Position numbers and translations under genes: made by a program
Origin: Clarireedia homoeocarpa
Lineage: Eukaryota; Ascomycota; Leotiomycetes; Helotiales; Rutstroemiaceae
Length of the DNA stretch: 64,000 nucleotides
NCBI GenBank assembly: GCA_001465935.1
Contig: LNKV01000007.1
Location: forward strand, 1,054,001-1,118,000
Direction: 5' to 3'
In this document: positions 11,664-24,342 of the stretch, in pieces
Layout of the letters: each line of letters opens with the position of its first letter
Position numbering within the stretch: the first letter of the stretch is position 1
Notes under the pieces: generated by a model
Seen by the model: the letters and a program-made list of their open reading frames with translations, nothing else
Told to the model about the DNA's origin: nothing
Database searches by the model: none

Positions 11664-13357
11664 ATGTCCCAAAACACAGTCATTCTCGGCAGTGGTATAA
11701 TCGGTCTCAGTACGGCCTACTATCTCAGTCAGGCTCTTCAGCCCTCAACTATCCATCTCACTGACCCTTCACCCACCCTTTTCTCCTCCGCGTCCGGCTA
11801 CGCTGGTGGGTTCCTAGCTCGTGACTGGTTCACAGCTGCATGCGCCGAGCTAGGTGAGCTAAGTTTCGAAGAGCATAGAAAATTGGCAGAGGAGCACAAT
11901 GGGGGCGAGAACTGGGGCTGGGCCTGGAGCACAAGTTTGAGCTTCGTAGAGGGTCAGAAGGGGCGTACAGATGGGAAGACCAGAAGAGGCGATGATTGGC
12001 TGAGAGCAGATGGTAGTAGGGCGGTTGAAAGTAACGGTGTTGATAAGATTCAGGGGCCCCAAAAGGATGTCACTGGAAGCAGACCTAGGTGGTTGAAGAC
12101 AGCAGAGGGCGATACCTTGGAGGTTATAAGTGGAGATGAAAGCACAGCTCAGGTGTATGTATTCCTGTTGCAGAGATCCTATGTCTTTCACCAGTGGGTG
12201 CATCAATTCACCGACCAATTTCAGACCTCCAATTACGGATCTCTTGATTCTCTTTATACTGTATTATATATATCTCATAGTTCAAGTGAAATTGGTCATT
12301 GAGAAGTCATATGCCTGATTATTCAAGTGAACTTTGGGCATAGGGCACTCATATGTCTGATTTTTCAAGTGAAATCTGGACAGTGAGAACTCGTCTATAT
12401 ACTTACCGAAATAGTGATCTCAAAATCATATATTCGGCTGAATATCGAGGTTTGTGAGTTGGTCGGTGACTTAGTATACCTACCTATGTTTATACCTGGT
12501 AGACCTACTAACTCCAGTTTAGTGACCCGCTTAGGCTCTGCAAATTCCTCCTAGAGACTTGTGTCCAGAGAGGTGTACAGCTTCACCACCCCGCCCAGGG
12601 GATTTCCATACATCAAGATCTGCGCAACGAAGTATCTGGCATCCGTATTCTGGACACCACCACACAGATTGAATCCGACATACCATGCACAAAAATTCTC
12701 ATTGCAGCAGGTGCATGGGCACCATCTGTTTTCTCCACGCTCTTCCCTCAGTCAAAATTGAATTTGCCCATCACAAGTCTTGCAGGTCATTCACTGGTGG
12801 TACGCACGCCAGAGTACTGGAACGCAGATGACGAACGAAAGGGTTGTCATGCCGTGTTTGCTTGTAATGAGGATGAATTTTCGCCAGAGATCTTCTCTAG
12901 GAAAGCAGGCGAGATATATGTTGCGGGTTTGAACTCATCGACAATGCCATTGCCGGAGCTCGCAACGGGATCGAATGTCAAAGACGAATCGATTAAGAGA
13001 TTGGAGAGGGTAGCGAAGAAAATGTTGAATGTTGAGGAAGACAATGAATTAGATGTGGTAAGGAAAGGACTATGTTTTAGACCTGTCACAAATAAAGGAG
13101 TCCCTATATTAGCGAGGATTCCGGATTCTGATCTTGGAGGGGTCAACACACGGGGTGCAGAGGATGGGGGAGTTTGGCTTGCTGCCGGACATGGTCCTGT
13201 GAGTTTCTCTAATCCGCAGAAGCTCTTACATTGATAATTTGCTAATCTTCTGATGCTTCAGTGGGGAATAAGTCAGAGCCTTGGAACTGGAAAAGTGATG
13301 GCAGAGATGATGCAAGGAAAGCCCACGAGTGCAGATGTTAGTCGGTTGGGATTATGA
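11664..13357 (+). CDS. FAD-dependent oxidoreductase (DAO family)
   Basis: A 420-residue protein in three exons: 11664-12154, 12523-13198 and 13262-13357. The N-terminus is a Rossmann FAD site (VILGSGIIGLSTAYYLS), followed by the DAO-type ASGYAGGFLA. The middle has KILIAAGAWAPSVF and the end GGVWLAAGHGPWGISQSLGTGK, the FAD-binding GHG motif. Family members oxidise amino acids or related secondary amines. Intron 1 is 368 bp because a MITE sits inside it. The join Q-V-D-P-L-R-L-C is in frame and a TACTAAC branch site is retained at 12507-12513. The start at 11664 is preferred over an in-frame ATG at 11604 because the FAD motif begins six residues later. Confidence 0.87.
12189..12502 (-). mobile_element. 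MITE family 1, copy B, inserted in an intron
   Basis: Related to the element at 1632-1851 but in reverse orientation and longer (about 314 bp). The window-left end is CACCAGTGGGTG. The other end is degraded (reverse complement TACCAGGTATA, then ACCGACCAACT). The middle holds three diverged repeats containing TTCAAGTGAA. It lies wholly inside intron 1 of the FAD oxidoreductase gene. Removing it leaves about 54 bp, the normal intron size here. Confidence 0.75.
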
Positions 13358-13936
13358 AAGGGAAAGTGGGAATACAAGGAAAGGGAGCCACACTTTTTGA
13401 GCGATAGATGCGTCATGCCAGTCGGTCAGATCAAGGCATACTTGGGAAGAGGTAACGAGAAAATGAGGTTATGATATTACCAAGGAAGAGGAACCACCAA
13501 TTCAACATTGTGGAGGAAAGATACTTGCAAAAATTGCCTTCTGAATCTGTGTAAATCATTTGATCACCACCCTGCGTCTTAGATAATTAGGTTTATGTTA
13601 CGGTGTCAGAAGTCGGGCTTTTCACCTACATTCACTGTAGGGTTAGCCAATGCCATTACGGAGGCCGCCGAGAAACCCGCCACTTGTGTACAATGAAGAA
13701 TGACTATTTGGGATATTGATACATTTAATTCGCCTAAGGAAAGTGCGTGCTACTCATAAAAAGTGTAAACCCACCCCTCAATCCGTCAATTCGCTGATAA
13801 CTCCAGGTAATAGATTCCCTTCCGCATCTCAATCCTAAGTGATATCCTAGCAAGATCCCATAAAAGCTGTGCCTACAACCTTATTCCAACGCCGTATTGT
13901 CGTGCCGGTTCGTTCTTCCGTGCTTGCCTTCGTTCT
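13358..13936. other. Convergent intergenic region
   Basis: 3' flanks of the FAD oxidoreductase gene and the following membrane-protein gene. No feature seen. Confidence 0.45.
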
Positions 13937-15007
13937 TTACTCCTGACGCTCGTTGTCTTCCTTCACGACATCTTCATACACCGGGGGTTTATCCTCCATA
14001 CATTCCTCGACAGAATAATCTTCTTGTTGAACTTTGGTATATGCACCCTGGACTCCTCGACGGAATAAAAGACGCCAAACAAGAACAACTAGGTTTCCGA
14101 CGATCATGCCAACAACGCTGGCGGTAATTCCAGCAACAATGCCAATAACTACCGGGACGAAGATATGAAGGACAATGCCACGTAGGAATCTAGCGAGACC
14201 GTGGTGCTTGTGATGGAATCGATGCGGTCTACCATGACCACCGTGACTACCATGATGCCCGTGAGGACGAGGACGTCCATGTCCGTGGTGAGGGCTCTCT
14301 GATGCTGGACGAGCTTTACCACCACAGCCCGTGAGACCTTTCAGCATTGACAAGCGATCGGCAATGATAGCTCTCCATTTGCAAAGAGGAGTCGCGCATT
14401 CTTGTGCATTATCTGTGGGGCTAGCTGAATGGCTTTTCACTGGAATGATTTGTGAATCTCCTATCATAAGCTTCCCACTTGGTGTTTCGAGTAACTTGAG
14501 TTCGACGCTTGGCACTCCGGTCACAAAGGTGTTACCAACCTCAATGACATCAAAGATAACAGTAATCAAATCGAGTTGATCTTCCTTGGAATAAGGGACT
14601 GCATGATGAACACGTAGAGCAAACCCAAGCTCAGGGTAAGCAGCTTCTGCCCAGGTTGTACTGGGTGTCTTGATTAGTTGAGGAGCTGTGAGGTGACCCA
14701 ATGGAGGGTCGGACGCGATATCGATAGGATAGAATCGAAGACCATTAATGTTCAAGTGGTCTTTATCCTCGTCGTGAGAGATGGAGAAGTTTAGCAGGAG
14801 TTTGTTTGGGCCCTGCAAGGCGGAATGTTGAACAGTGATAGGGCAGCCAGGACAATCGATACCTATCAATCTGCGATCTGCCTCGATAGCAGCATCGACA
14901 GGCAAAGCATTAATGATATCGCTCTCCGCCTTTGAGACGGATGGAGGAAGGAGAAATGCTTGGCTGCCTGCCGAGAGGGCAACCGTCGTCGCCAAGAGCA
15001 AGCGCAT
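13937..15007 (-). CDS. Conserved fungal signal-peptide protein with one TM segment and PPVY tail
   Basis: A 356-residue intronless gene. It begins with a clear signal peptide (MRLLLATTVALSAGSQAFLL). A luminal domain of about 190 residues follows, with a GIDCPGCPI CxxC-type motif near residue 50. Next is a His/Gly/Pro-rich linker (HGHGRPRPHGHHGSHGGHG), then one strong hydrophobic segment (IFVPVVIGIVAGITASVVGMIVGNLVVLVW as consecutive stretches). The short cytosolic tail ends DKPPVYEDV. PPVY is a PPxY motif of the kind bound by WW domains of Rsp5/Nedd4 ligases or their adaptors. I recognise the architecture as a conserved ascomycete hypothetical; no biochemical function is supported. Confidence 0.8.
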   Translation of the reverse strand: MRLLLATTVALSAGSQAFLLPPSVSKAESDIINALPVDAAIEADRRLIGIDCPGCPITVQHSALQGPNKLLLNFSISHDEDKDHLNINGLRFYPIDIASDPPLGHLTAPQLIKTPSTTWAEAAYPELGFALRVHHAVPYSKEDQLDLITVIFDVIEVGNTFVTGVPSVELKLLETPSGKLMIGDSQIIPVKSHSASPTDNAQECATPLCKWRAIIADRLSMLKGLTGCGGKARPASESPHHGHGRPRPHGHHGSHGGHGRPHRFHHKHHGLARFLRGIVLHIFVPVVIGIVAGITASVVGMIVGNLVVLVWRLLFRRGVQGAYTKVQQEDYSVEECMEDKPPVYEDVVKEDNERQE

Positions 15008-16076
15008 GGTGTCTTTCGCGTGGAGCCGGTAGTGGAAAATCGTGGGGTACTATCGCGATCTGGCAGACCAGCTACGACTGTTTCGTGGAGCTCGTGAATT
15101 CCAGGATGTTTTATCCTTCGTACGTCGATGGAATTGTTGGAATTGTTGGTTCAGGTGTAGAATTTGAATAAGTATTGATGTAAGATGGATTGGCGGAGCA
15201 GTATCGTTTCATTCAAGTTCAAACAGTCAAAGGAAGGCAAAAGAGGCTGTGCAAATGACTAATCATGAAGGGATGAATCAGGTGATGAAATAGAGAAAAA
15301 TGACATATTGATTGTACCCGATCACGGGACCTACCGGCACGGGGTTGTAAAGCACTACCAGATTGTCGAGATTGTCCAATGAAACGATCAATGTTGAGCA
15401 CTCACGGCCATATTACACGACGTGCACTTGGCAGAATCGAAACCTCGACTTCAACGAACTGATTCACCGTGTGTTCCAACAGTTCTGGAATTCTCTGGTC
15501 AAGCCCCTGCACCGCCTTAGCACCTCCGTGTCTTTTCCAATCCAAGCTCCAGATCAATTGCCACAATTTCTCCACATATTCCTTGACTCCTTTACTTCAC
15601 AGTGCTGTTCTGGCCCATCACGCCCGTCTCGCCCGCTCCCAGTCTTTCGGTGTACTTTGCACGAAGGGAAGTTAGCAGGAAGGAATCAATAAAGGCGGAG
15701 GGACCGGTGGGTGAACCCCACTATGGATGATGTCAGTCTGCTTGGGAAAGCTGGGAAAGCCACCTACGAAGTCCAGTCCTTCGTGCACTTCCCTTACTAG
15801 CCAGTAAATTCTACTGGTAACAGCAGCTCTCAATCGCTGCACCGTTGATAGCTGTCTCCAATCCCTCGTGCCGGGGAGTACGGTATCTGAACACTAGTAA
15901 GAAAAAGATGCACTAGTCAGTACCAGCAAGCCAGAGGGTCACATCATGTTTTTCACGAGAACCTCAACTTCACGAAAAGACATTGCTATATAAATTGACT
16001 ACCGCTGTATGTTCTCGATCTCTGCCAGTTCATATTACTTCTCTTCGTAGCTTCCCTCGTGTCGACATCTCCAACA
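15008..16076. promoter_or_regulatory. Divergent promoter region
   Basis: About 1.07 kb between the membrane-protein gene and the mitochondrial SDR gene. The open frame 15363-15692 shows no family features. Nothing further is seen. Confidence 0.4.
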
Positions 16077-17383
16077 ATGTTTCGGTCGCACCTTCTGAAA
16101 CAGACAGCTCGCGCTCCTCAAGCTTCGTCCAGAGTAGCCGTACCTCGCACATTACCCACTCTAACGTCACAAAGATCTATTCACAACACAGCACGCCTCC
16201 GTGAAAAGAAGAACAATGAACCCTTTGAAGGCAGCTTCGCCCGAACTGATTCCTCGGTGCACGTCGAATATCCGGCCGAACATGAGTTGCCATCTAGTGC
16301 CCCAGTACAAGGCAGAGGTGGACTTCACTTCAAGCGCACACTGGCATCCTTCTCGCTAGAAGGAAAGGTCGGTGTCATAACTGGAGGTGCTAGAGGACTG
16401 GGACTTGTGATGAGTCAAGCTATGGTTATTAGTGGTGCTGATGTTGCAATCGTTGACCTGAACAGTATGTCTGATCTGCGGGAATATACAGTAGGTATCA
16501 TGCTAAGAGAACACAGAGGAGGAAGCCGAGAAGCAAGCAAGCGAACTTGTAGCTTCTTTCAAGAGAGAAAATCCAGGGGCAGATAAGTAAGCAGCCAATC
16601 AGAGTACGAACGCTGCATTCTCAGAGCTGACACAAGATCTTAGGGTCCCCAAAGTTACCGCTCACTATGCCGACGTGTCGTCTCCCGAATCCGTCGAGGG
16701 TGCCATTGCTGATATCATCGCTCAACATGGAAAGATAGATAGTTTGGTGACATCAGCTGGATTCACGGAGAACTTCGACGCCATCAATTACCCAATTGAG
16801 CGAGTGAGAAAGCTTTGGGGTGTCAACGTTGATGGAACATACTTGTTTGCAATTCAAGTTGCGAAGCACTTGATGGAGCGTAAGTCTCCGGGGAGCATGG
16901 TCTTCATTGGTAGTATGTCTGGTGCCATTGTCAACGTGCCACAGCCCCAAGCGCCGTACAATGCAGCTAAAGCTGCTGTGCGACATCTGGCATCGAGTTT
17001 GGCTGTCGAATGGGCCCACGCTGGCATCCGAGTCAATTGCATCTCCCCTGGTTACATGCTGACTGCATTGTAAGTCTCAACCCCAAAGAACCCCGTGGGG
17101 GTTGCAATTCTGCACATCAAGGCAACACTAATTACGAATCAATAGAACCAAGAAGATCCTGGATGACAATCCAGATTTGAAGAAACAATGGACTTCACTG
17201 ATTCCTCAGGGTAAGATGGGTCAGCCCGAAGATCTCATGGGCGCTGTCACTTTCCTGTTGTCAGACGCTGCCGGATATGTTACTGGAGGTAATTATTTCT
17301 CTCCGCAAGTCCCATTTTTCGACAGATCGCTGACGAGATGACCAGCCGATTTACGAGTAGACGGAGGTTACACTGTCACATGA
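16077..17383 (+). CDS. Mitochondrial-type SDR (xylulose/mannitol dehydrogenase-like)
   Basis: A 354-residue protein from five exons: 16077-16464, 16517-16586, 16644-17069, 17146-17288 and 17346-17383. The first ~45 residues are Arg/Ser/Thr-rich with few acidic residues (MFRSHLLKQTARAPQASSR), consistent with a mitochondrial presequence. The SDR core has TGGARGLGLVMSQA (cofactor), VDLN at the end of beta-2, TSAGF (NNAG equivalent), IGSMSG and PYNAAKAAV (catalytic YxxxK), and ends DLRVDGGYTVT. It resembles fungal L-xylulose reductase / D-arabinitol or mannitol 2-dehydrogenase SDRs; the exact polyol is not decidable. An in-frame ATG lies 18 bp upstream. Confidence 0.87.
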
Positions 17384-20300
17384 TTGATATTTAGCAGAGC
17401 AAGGAAAGATATTTGTAGCAGTTTACTTTAGATCACAAAAGGCTTATAGACTGACTATGCATATCTGCATTGTGATGGGATGGGCTCACTACTCCCTTTT
17501 CATTCGAGCTGGTTCATCTTTTTAGCAGTATTGCCAGTTTCACCGGTGCATTTGGGCCCTTCACGTCCGCGCGCAGCCTTCCTACTGTATAGAAGGGTAC
17601 AGTCACATCGGATTGCAATATGCTGTTCCCATTTCCTCCAATCGCAACCCGATTCGTAGAGTCTGCATGATATCATTGTGTAATCAAAACCACAACTCCT
17701 CTTCCATTTCCCCCTTTATCTCTTCGGAGCAAGACTGAGCACACTCCGCGCCACAACACACATACGCGCACAAGACAAATCCCCGACAGAAAACTAAACT
17801 TCTCGTGACAAGACCCCTGAGAACCATTTACCGTGAGAGGCTATGCGACAGTCTGTGCCTATTTTCTCCTGTGTTTTGATGGCTTTGGGTGACGCAAATG
17901 TGAAGACTTTTTTTTTTTTTTTTTTTTTTTTTCTCTGGTTACAGCTTCAGCTTTCTGTAGGGGTTTGCAGAAAGCTTTGGAAGGTCGGCTGACTTGTGAA
18001 CTTCCTTCTGCGATGGTCTGCTTGCATTGCCTCGCCTTGCATGAAGGAATCCTGTTTTATATTTGGTTTTTTATTTTTTTTCCTTTTCTTTGGACAGTGC
18101 GGTGCGCGAGGAGTGAGTAGAACGTCGGGTCACTTGGTTGATGGTAGAATGATTGGGCATTGGGAAAGGCAAAATTGCCCTATTCGGCAAGCCGAAAGTG
18201 TCCCACGGTTTGTGTCGAAGGATAGGATGTATTAGGGCAAGGGTTTAGGGGGAAAAACGTGGTGTCTCTTTGCTCGGTCATTGCAACAACAATATTTTGG
18301 AAACTTCAGACTGATGAGGGCTGCTCTCGCTTCGCACTTTTGATGCCCAATATCATTTACAGTGACGAGGCAAAGGGTTGTCCAATTTCTTTTTTTCTTT
18401 TCTTTTTGCTTGCAGGCTTCTAGAATGAGGCTAGAATGCGCAAAGGGTCAAGTGAGACAGTCTAGTCCTTTAGTTCGAGGACTGCCTGGGGCGGCTCCGC
18501 GGCCTCATTGCTTCTTTGGGCGTTGGCACGAAGTAACTGTGGTCGGTTGAACTTTTCTCTTATCCCTGCCAACCTGGCTTTGCAGGCTCCGCCCTCTGTG
18601 GACCACGAAGTACTTGTACTTACTGTAAGATGGGAGAGTCCGAACTTGACTTTATCGAATGCGGTTGAGAAACGAAGGAGAGGGCGAGGGAATGCGGTTG
18701 AGAAATGAAGGAAAGGGAGAGGGAGAGCTCTAGCTAAGTGAGCGATTCATTGATTATTGGGTTGGCTTGCAGTAAGGACGTGGGGGCTGCGAAGTAGACA
18801 CTAGACACGCACCGAGTTTCTAGAAAGCAAGGGAAGAGCGACTCGGACATTGAGGCATGCTTCGTACATAGTACTTACATAGTATTCCATAGTAGATGAG
18901 CGGGTGTGTTTCCTATTCTCCAAGCGCATGTCTTGCTTTCTGACGATGAGGCTCGCGGATACTTGTGCAGATACCTGGACATAGTCTTTCTCATGTACTA
19001 CCTCCGTCTCAATAGTCTTGATGATTGGGTGCTTATCTGTACCTCCGTCCCCTAGGCCGGTCGTTTTAGTCCGAAAATTTTAGTCGTGCAATCGCTGGCA
19101 CTGCAGCCAAGTGGATCCCAATGGATAGTGGGGTCTAGGAATCCGGGGCTTGGATTCAATCTTGGGAACCATAGGCCATGCTGTTTTATATCCGAATCAA
19201 AATGCGCTTCGTCCGGCACCAGTCGTCTTCCCTCTGTCGAGTCTTGACGTGTTGCGACAAAACGTGAGAAACGAAAAGGCGACTCGTAAGGGATCATGGC
19301 TCGGGGCTCGGGTAAGGTAAGGCGCAATTGGATTGTTTAACCGAGCACCAGTAATGTCCGTCACACGACTTGGAGTGAGGCGCGGGGGGAGAGGTCAGAT
19401 GTTCAAGAACGATTCCGTAGTAGGTCATCGGAAACACCTCCGCAAAGTCTAAACGCAGGAGCGAAGCACGCCCGAAGGAATAGGAAGGTAGCTCATCCTG
19501 CTGTGTCGAGAGAAGCCAAGAGGGTTGGGATCTTGCCCCAGATGAATGGAGCTGGGGGCACGCTGCTATTTGTTTGCTTTTTCACTGGCTTGACCAGTTA
19601 CGGATGACTCGTGATTGCTATGCGCTTCCCGACGGCTATTCTAAGAATCTATACCCCACGATAGCGGTGTAGTCGACCGAGAAGAGGTAGGGATGAGGAT
19701 TCGTGCCTGTCTCCGGATGTCGTGAGATTATCATCCATCTACGTACGGAAATCGGGAATGACGCGAAGGAGATGGACTCCGACACTGATGTGAGAAAGGG
19801 AGGATATGAGAGCACAAGAAGCACAAAGTAGAGACAAGATCAATTCATCCTATCGGCAATGTCAAGGCTGGCAAGCGGCCTCGCCACATGTTGGCGCGTT
19901 ATTCTTTGCCTTGTGTTTCCCTGCAGGTCGTGGAGACCCCTGACACATGGAGTTGTGCTGGCAATGTGGCGTTCTACATGTATTTTGCCGGTCTCAATGA
20001 ACGGCACCAAAGAATCGACCTCGAGACGGGGAATGAAGATGGGCAAACAAACATCCTTCTACAGTATACGACGACTGACGTTTGGAGTATGGTTGCCTAG
20101 CGGGTGGTAACATTATATGAATTATATGAATCTTACTCGTATCTCATCTCATCTTCAAGCTGTGTGGGTATCCCGAGGGCAACGTTCAGAGCTGTACTGT
20201 ACTCTGTACGAGGTAAATGAGTAAGGATGAAGTTATTGACTGCGGAAGAGCGCGTGCAAAAGGGGCCGGCTGGGAGCATGATAGTACTCTGGAGAAAGAA

Positions 20301-22647
20301 GCATCATACGAACTCAGCTCAGTCGAAATCAATCGAAATGAATGCCGCTCGGCACGGCATATATATCGTGACACAGGGTCAGTCGTCAGTCAAGACTCAG
20401 GGAAGCCAGCCGCAAAGTCGGAGGAGACATGACTATGATGATCCTTGCTAAGCCGTCCATGCCACGCACTCAATTGACGGATTGTTATTAGACGGCGCTC
20501 ATTATTGCTTGAACGACACATGAACTAACATGCCATGCCAGCCAAGTGCCTTTCTCTTGCGTGCACCAGGTGGTTACAAGGCTTGGCGAAATGAGGTGAA
20601 AGTTGCCATTGTCCCTTGTCCCGTGTCTCGTCATTACGTGAAGAGACAGTTACTGTACGAGTAGTAGAGAGGAGAAAGAAAAAAAAAAAAAACGGTTGGA
20701 ATCTTGGTCTCCTCCGCCGCCGCCCCCTCCCCGACCTATACTTCCTCTTCTAAACATTCACATTCTCCACATAATCTTTAGAAGTGCGGTAGAACACCCG
20801 TCGAAACCCGACTTCTTCCAATCCCACACCCTCGTACACATCCCTGACACGCATGAATCACGATATCGTATCTACCTGCTAGTACCTCTTGCTACGTAGA
20901 GGACCGACTTCGACGCCCTTGGAACGAACGACGAGATGAAGTGTGCCTCCATATGCAGTTAGTAATAACAATCCGCCCTCGACTTATATCCATCTATGCT
21001 TCAAAAACTTGGAAGTGGAAGACACTGTGGAAGCTCTCCGAAGGTCCTCACCGCTTGAACTGAAACTGATCAAGTACTGTACTTGACTTTGTACGCACCG
21101 TATCTCTCGCACCTATAACAACTCTTTTAATCCTCCGACAGGAAGCTTTTTATATCAATTTGGAAGAGGTCAACCCTTCAACCCCGTCAACCCGTCAACA
21201 CATCAACCCATCAACCCGTCAACCCGTCAACAATCTCGGAGGAGAGCTCAAAAGTCTCTAGGTAGGTGAGCCAGCTTACAACAGCCTTGTCATAATATCC
21301 ACTTTTCATTCTTTCGTTCTTTCGCTCTTTCATCGAGGTTTCATATGGAAGGGAAAATAGGAAGCAGAATTGGTTCCTCTTTTCCCCCTTCTCTGCCTCT
21401 GCCTCTGCTTCCGATTCAGTTCAGTTATCCCGATGCACATGTGTCTCTTTCTCAAGTCTTTTTTCTCTGCCTTTTGATATGTTCTTCCTGCGTTTCCTTT
21501 CCGCCTCATACCTCCCTCGCAGCTCCCGCGTCCTCTCTCATACAACTCACCTCAACTCAACACAACTCAACACAACACAACACAACACAACCCAATCGCC
21601 TTGACGAGTTCGACCAGCTCAACCCTCAGATCCCGAGTCTAGATGCCGATCAAACCTTTGAAGTAGAAAAGGGCCATTCAACTAATCATCTAATTTAGGA
21701 TTATTGCATTTATTCTACCGGTCTTGCATCCCACCCATTCCCAAACGGAGATCCAAATCACAGCTAGCTGTTTACTGGAACTCCTAGACATCCACCTAGT
21801 CTCCTAGTTACGCTTCATACCGTGCACGATTATTTGGATTGCATGAGAATCCTTGAAGCCTTTGGGGACTTGGAAAATTATTTCTGATAAACAAAGCCCG
21901 ACAACCGAAAATCCACTCTTCTTCCACCCAACAATTCGATAAATATATGTTTCGAAAACATATTTACGGAGGTACTTTGTATACCTAATTCCTTCTCCTC
22001 CCTCTTCCGTCCCTTGCCAACGGTGCCATCCATCGATCTGGCAGTAGCACAGTAGCTGGTGATATTTATTCACTTGGGAAGAACCGCATCACCCAAAGCC
22101 ATCCACCACTCTAAATTCACGCTCCCTTCCGCGTGCTCAGTCAACTCGTCGATCTATCCCTCTATCCCTCTATCCCTCGTCCACGCATTTCCACGCATTC
22201 CCACGCCTCCCTCGCTCGGATCAATTCCGGACCAATACATCTATCTAGTTTTCCGCCATTGCCAGTCCTTGACCCTTCAAATTCACCATAATATACCAAA
22301 CCTTATCTAACATAAGTTAACGACTGGGCACTTTAACTTTTCAACTTTTCCCGAGCTCGTCCAAACTTCCAATATCTCTCTCCAGAAAACACTATTCCCG
22401 TTTCTTGGTTCTAGATCTTCCCGGTCAACACCCAGGTAATCAACACACTTAATCCCCTTCACGCCCAATTCACCGACGACCCTCGCACAAAAAACTTTTT
22501 AACCCTTGTTTTGGTTTCCACATCCCTGGAGAACCGCGAAAGCCCCCCTTCCCGTTTAGTGACGCAGCGTCTTCTAGGTAGGCGACCTGCCTACCTTAGA
22601 AGAGCTGCAGTCGCTTCTCCGTGTTCTATTTTGGCGACGTCAAGAGG
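17384..22647. other. 5.3-kb gene-free stretch upstream of a DUF1752 gene
   Basis: No open frame here shows a family signature or credible exon chain. Visible features are a run of about 26 T at 17907-17932; T-rich tracts near 18068-18090 and 18388-18408; an A run near 20679-20693; CGTCAACC-type repeats at 21176-21232; an ACACAACTCA / ACACA repeat at 21546-21590; and a pyrimidine-rich leader-like zone at 21730-22600. Long pyrimidine-rich flanks of this kind often carry long 5' leaders and promoters of regulatory genes. That reading is inference. Confidence 0.5.
21176..21232. repeat. Short tandem repeat, CGTCAACC-like
   Basis: Imperfect 8-9 bp units (CCGTCAAC, CATCAACC) repeated about seven times in the 5' flank of the DUF1752 gene. 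Confidence 0.75.
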
Positions 22648-24342
22648 ATGTCTCTCATACTGCCCAAGGGCATAGTGGTCAACTCTCCTCAGATTGGAAG
22701 CACCATCGAAAGAATCAATACTGACCCGTTGGATCTTGCCGACATCGCAAAATTCTGGAAAGGTATCTTAGAAACTCCCCGTTGATTTTAAGGATGTAGT
22801 ATTGAAGCTTATTTTTCTACAGTTTACACTACAACCAAACGAAGGCTCCTCGACCCAACAGCTGAGCGCTTGGAGAATTACTGGTGGCGAATATGGGGGA
22901 GCCAGAGACGGGAGTTAAACGGAGCAACTGTCGCACGTCTGTTTGTCGATATATCCGATGGCGAGACGTTTGTTCCGCTACGAGGGCCACCAAACCGTGA
23001 TGAAAGTGGGAAGCCACTGGTATGCATAAACTTACCCGAATACCCTGATCTAAGCTGAATATAATATTTCTAGAATAATGAAGCTCGCCTTGGAAAAACT
23101 GCCTCAAGCGTCTCAGTTCTTCGCTCTAGGAATCAGAATCGACCGAATACTACAGCAACATCAATCCCAGCCACTCGAACCGCAGCCGCTATGCCACATC
23201 CAATACTCAAAAAGACAAGGGGCCCTTCCGGAACTGGACCGCGGCCCACTGCTCGGTTTATATCTCCAGCTGTCTCTGAAGACGAATCAAATCAGCCAGA
23301 ATCGTCCGGTAGCACAAATGGTCATGTCGCTGTTCGATCGCCTTCACCGCCCGGGCAAGCCGGGTCGAAGAATGAGAAGGCAGAGAAGGCAGAGAAGATT
23401 GACAAGAAACTAGCCGTTGTTGGACCAAACAAGAAATTTGTTGCTTCGTCAGCTGCGAAGAAGAAGAGACCAGTAATCGTGCGACGACAAAGCTCCCAGA
23501 CTTCACAGTCTTCCAATGATAGTGGAACCAAGCCTCCTGATTCGACACAAACTAAAGTTTTAGGAAGGCCGCCGCCATTGACTGGACAGCTCAATAGAAG
23601 CACAAACATGCAGGAAAACTCAGTTCTTCCAACACGCTCTACCACATCACCTACAAAACGCAGTGTATCCAAAAGCGGACCTCGAAGCGGCTCGCACAAA
23701 CCACTTGAGACTACTCGGGAGGAGTTACCATCTGCTGCGGACAGCCACAATGAAGAGCTGGAACCGCCTCGTCAACCAAAGGATCTTCAGGCAGTAGGAA
23801 ATAACCAGCTCACCCTGGATACTGTTAGCGAAGAGGACTTTAAGCTACAAAAGATGCTGGATAACGATAATAAGACAGCCACTATACTCCCACCAGGACC
23901 ACCAAGCCCAGATTCCCAGACTTCGAATGCTTCGATGAATTCAAACGGAAGCAGAATACGTGAGCATAGAGAGTTTAGTGGGAAGAAGCTTTTGCAACAT
24001 CAATCCAAAGGCTTAGTCAGTCTGGCGCCAACTTTGACCGCAGTAACAGGCCAGCTTGATTTGGGCAGTAATTTACCAGGCGCAACACCAGCTGGCTCCC
24101 CGGAAAAGACGAGCAAAGGCATAGCGCGAGCACTTGTGAAGGATCTCTTCGGAAAGAAGTCAGCACCTCAGCCCTCTGTAAGTGGCTTGTCAAACAGCGC
24201 AGGACCCGAATCAAGCTCGGTGCCAGAGCCCTCGAAGACTATGAGTAAGAGTAAATCCCAGCTCTCATTTGTCCTCGAACGAGATCGCTCGCGAAGTGCA
24301 GAACTTCAGGTGCCATCCAAGAAGGGACCAAAAAACAAATAA
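22648..24342 (+). CDS. DUF1752 / AreA-GATA-like domain protein, probable nitrogen- or stress-linked regulator
   Basis: A 526-residue protein in three exons: 22648-22762, 22823-23019 and 23074-24342. Near the N-terminus it has DLADIAKFWKVYTTTKRRLL followed by DPTAERLENYWWRIWGS, the DUF1752 motif shared with the N-terminal region of AreA-type GATA factors. No zinc finger is present. The remainder is disordered and Ser/Pro/Lys-rich, with MPHPILKKTRG and a basic stretch AAKKKRPVIVRRQSS that could be a nuclear signal. Family members are linked to nitrogen-source or TOR-related regulation, but the role here is not established. An unusually long gene-free upstream region precedes it. Confidence 0.82.
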
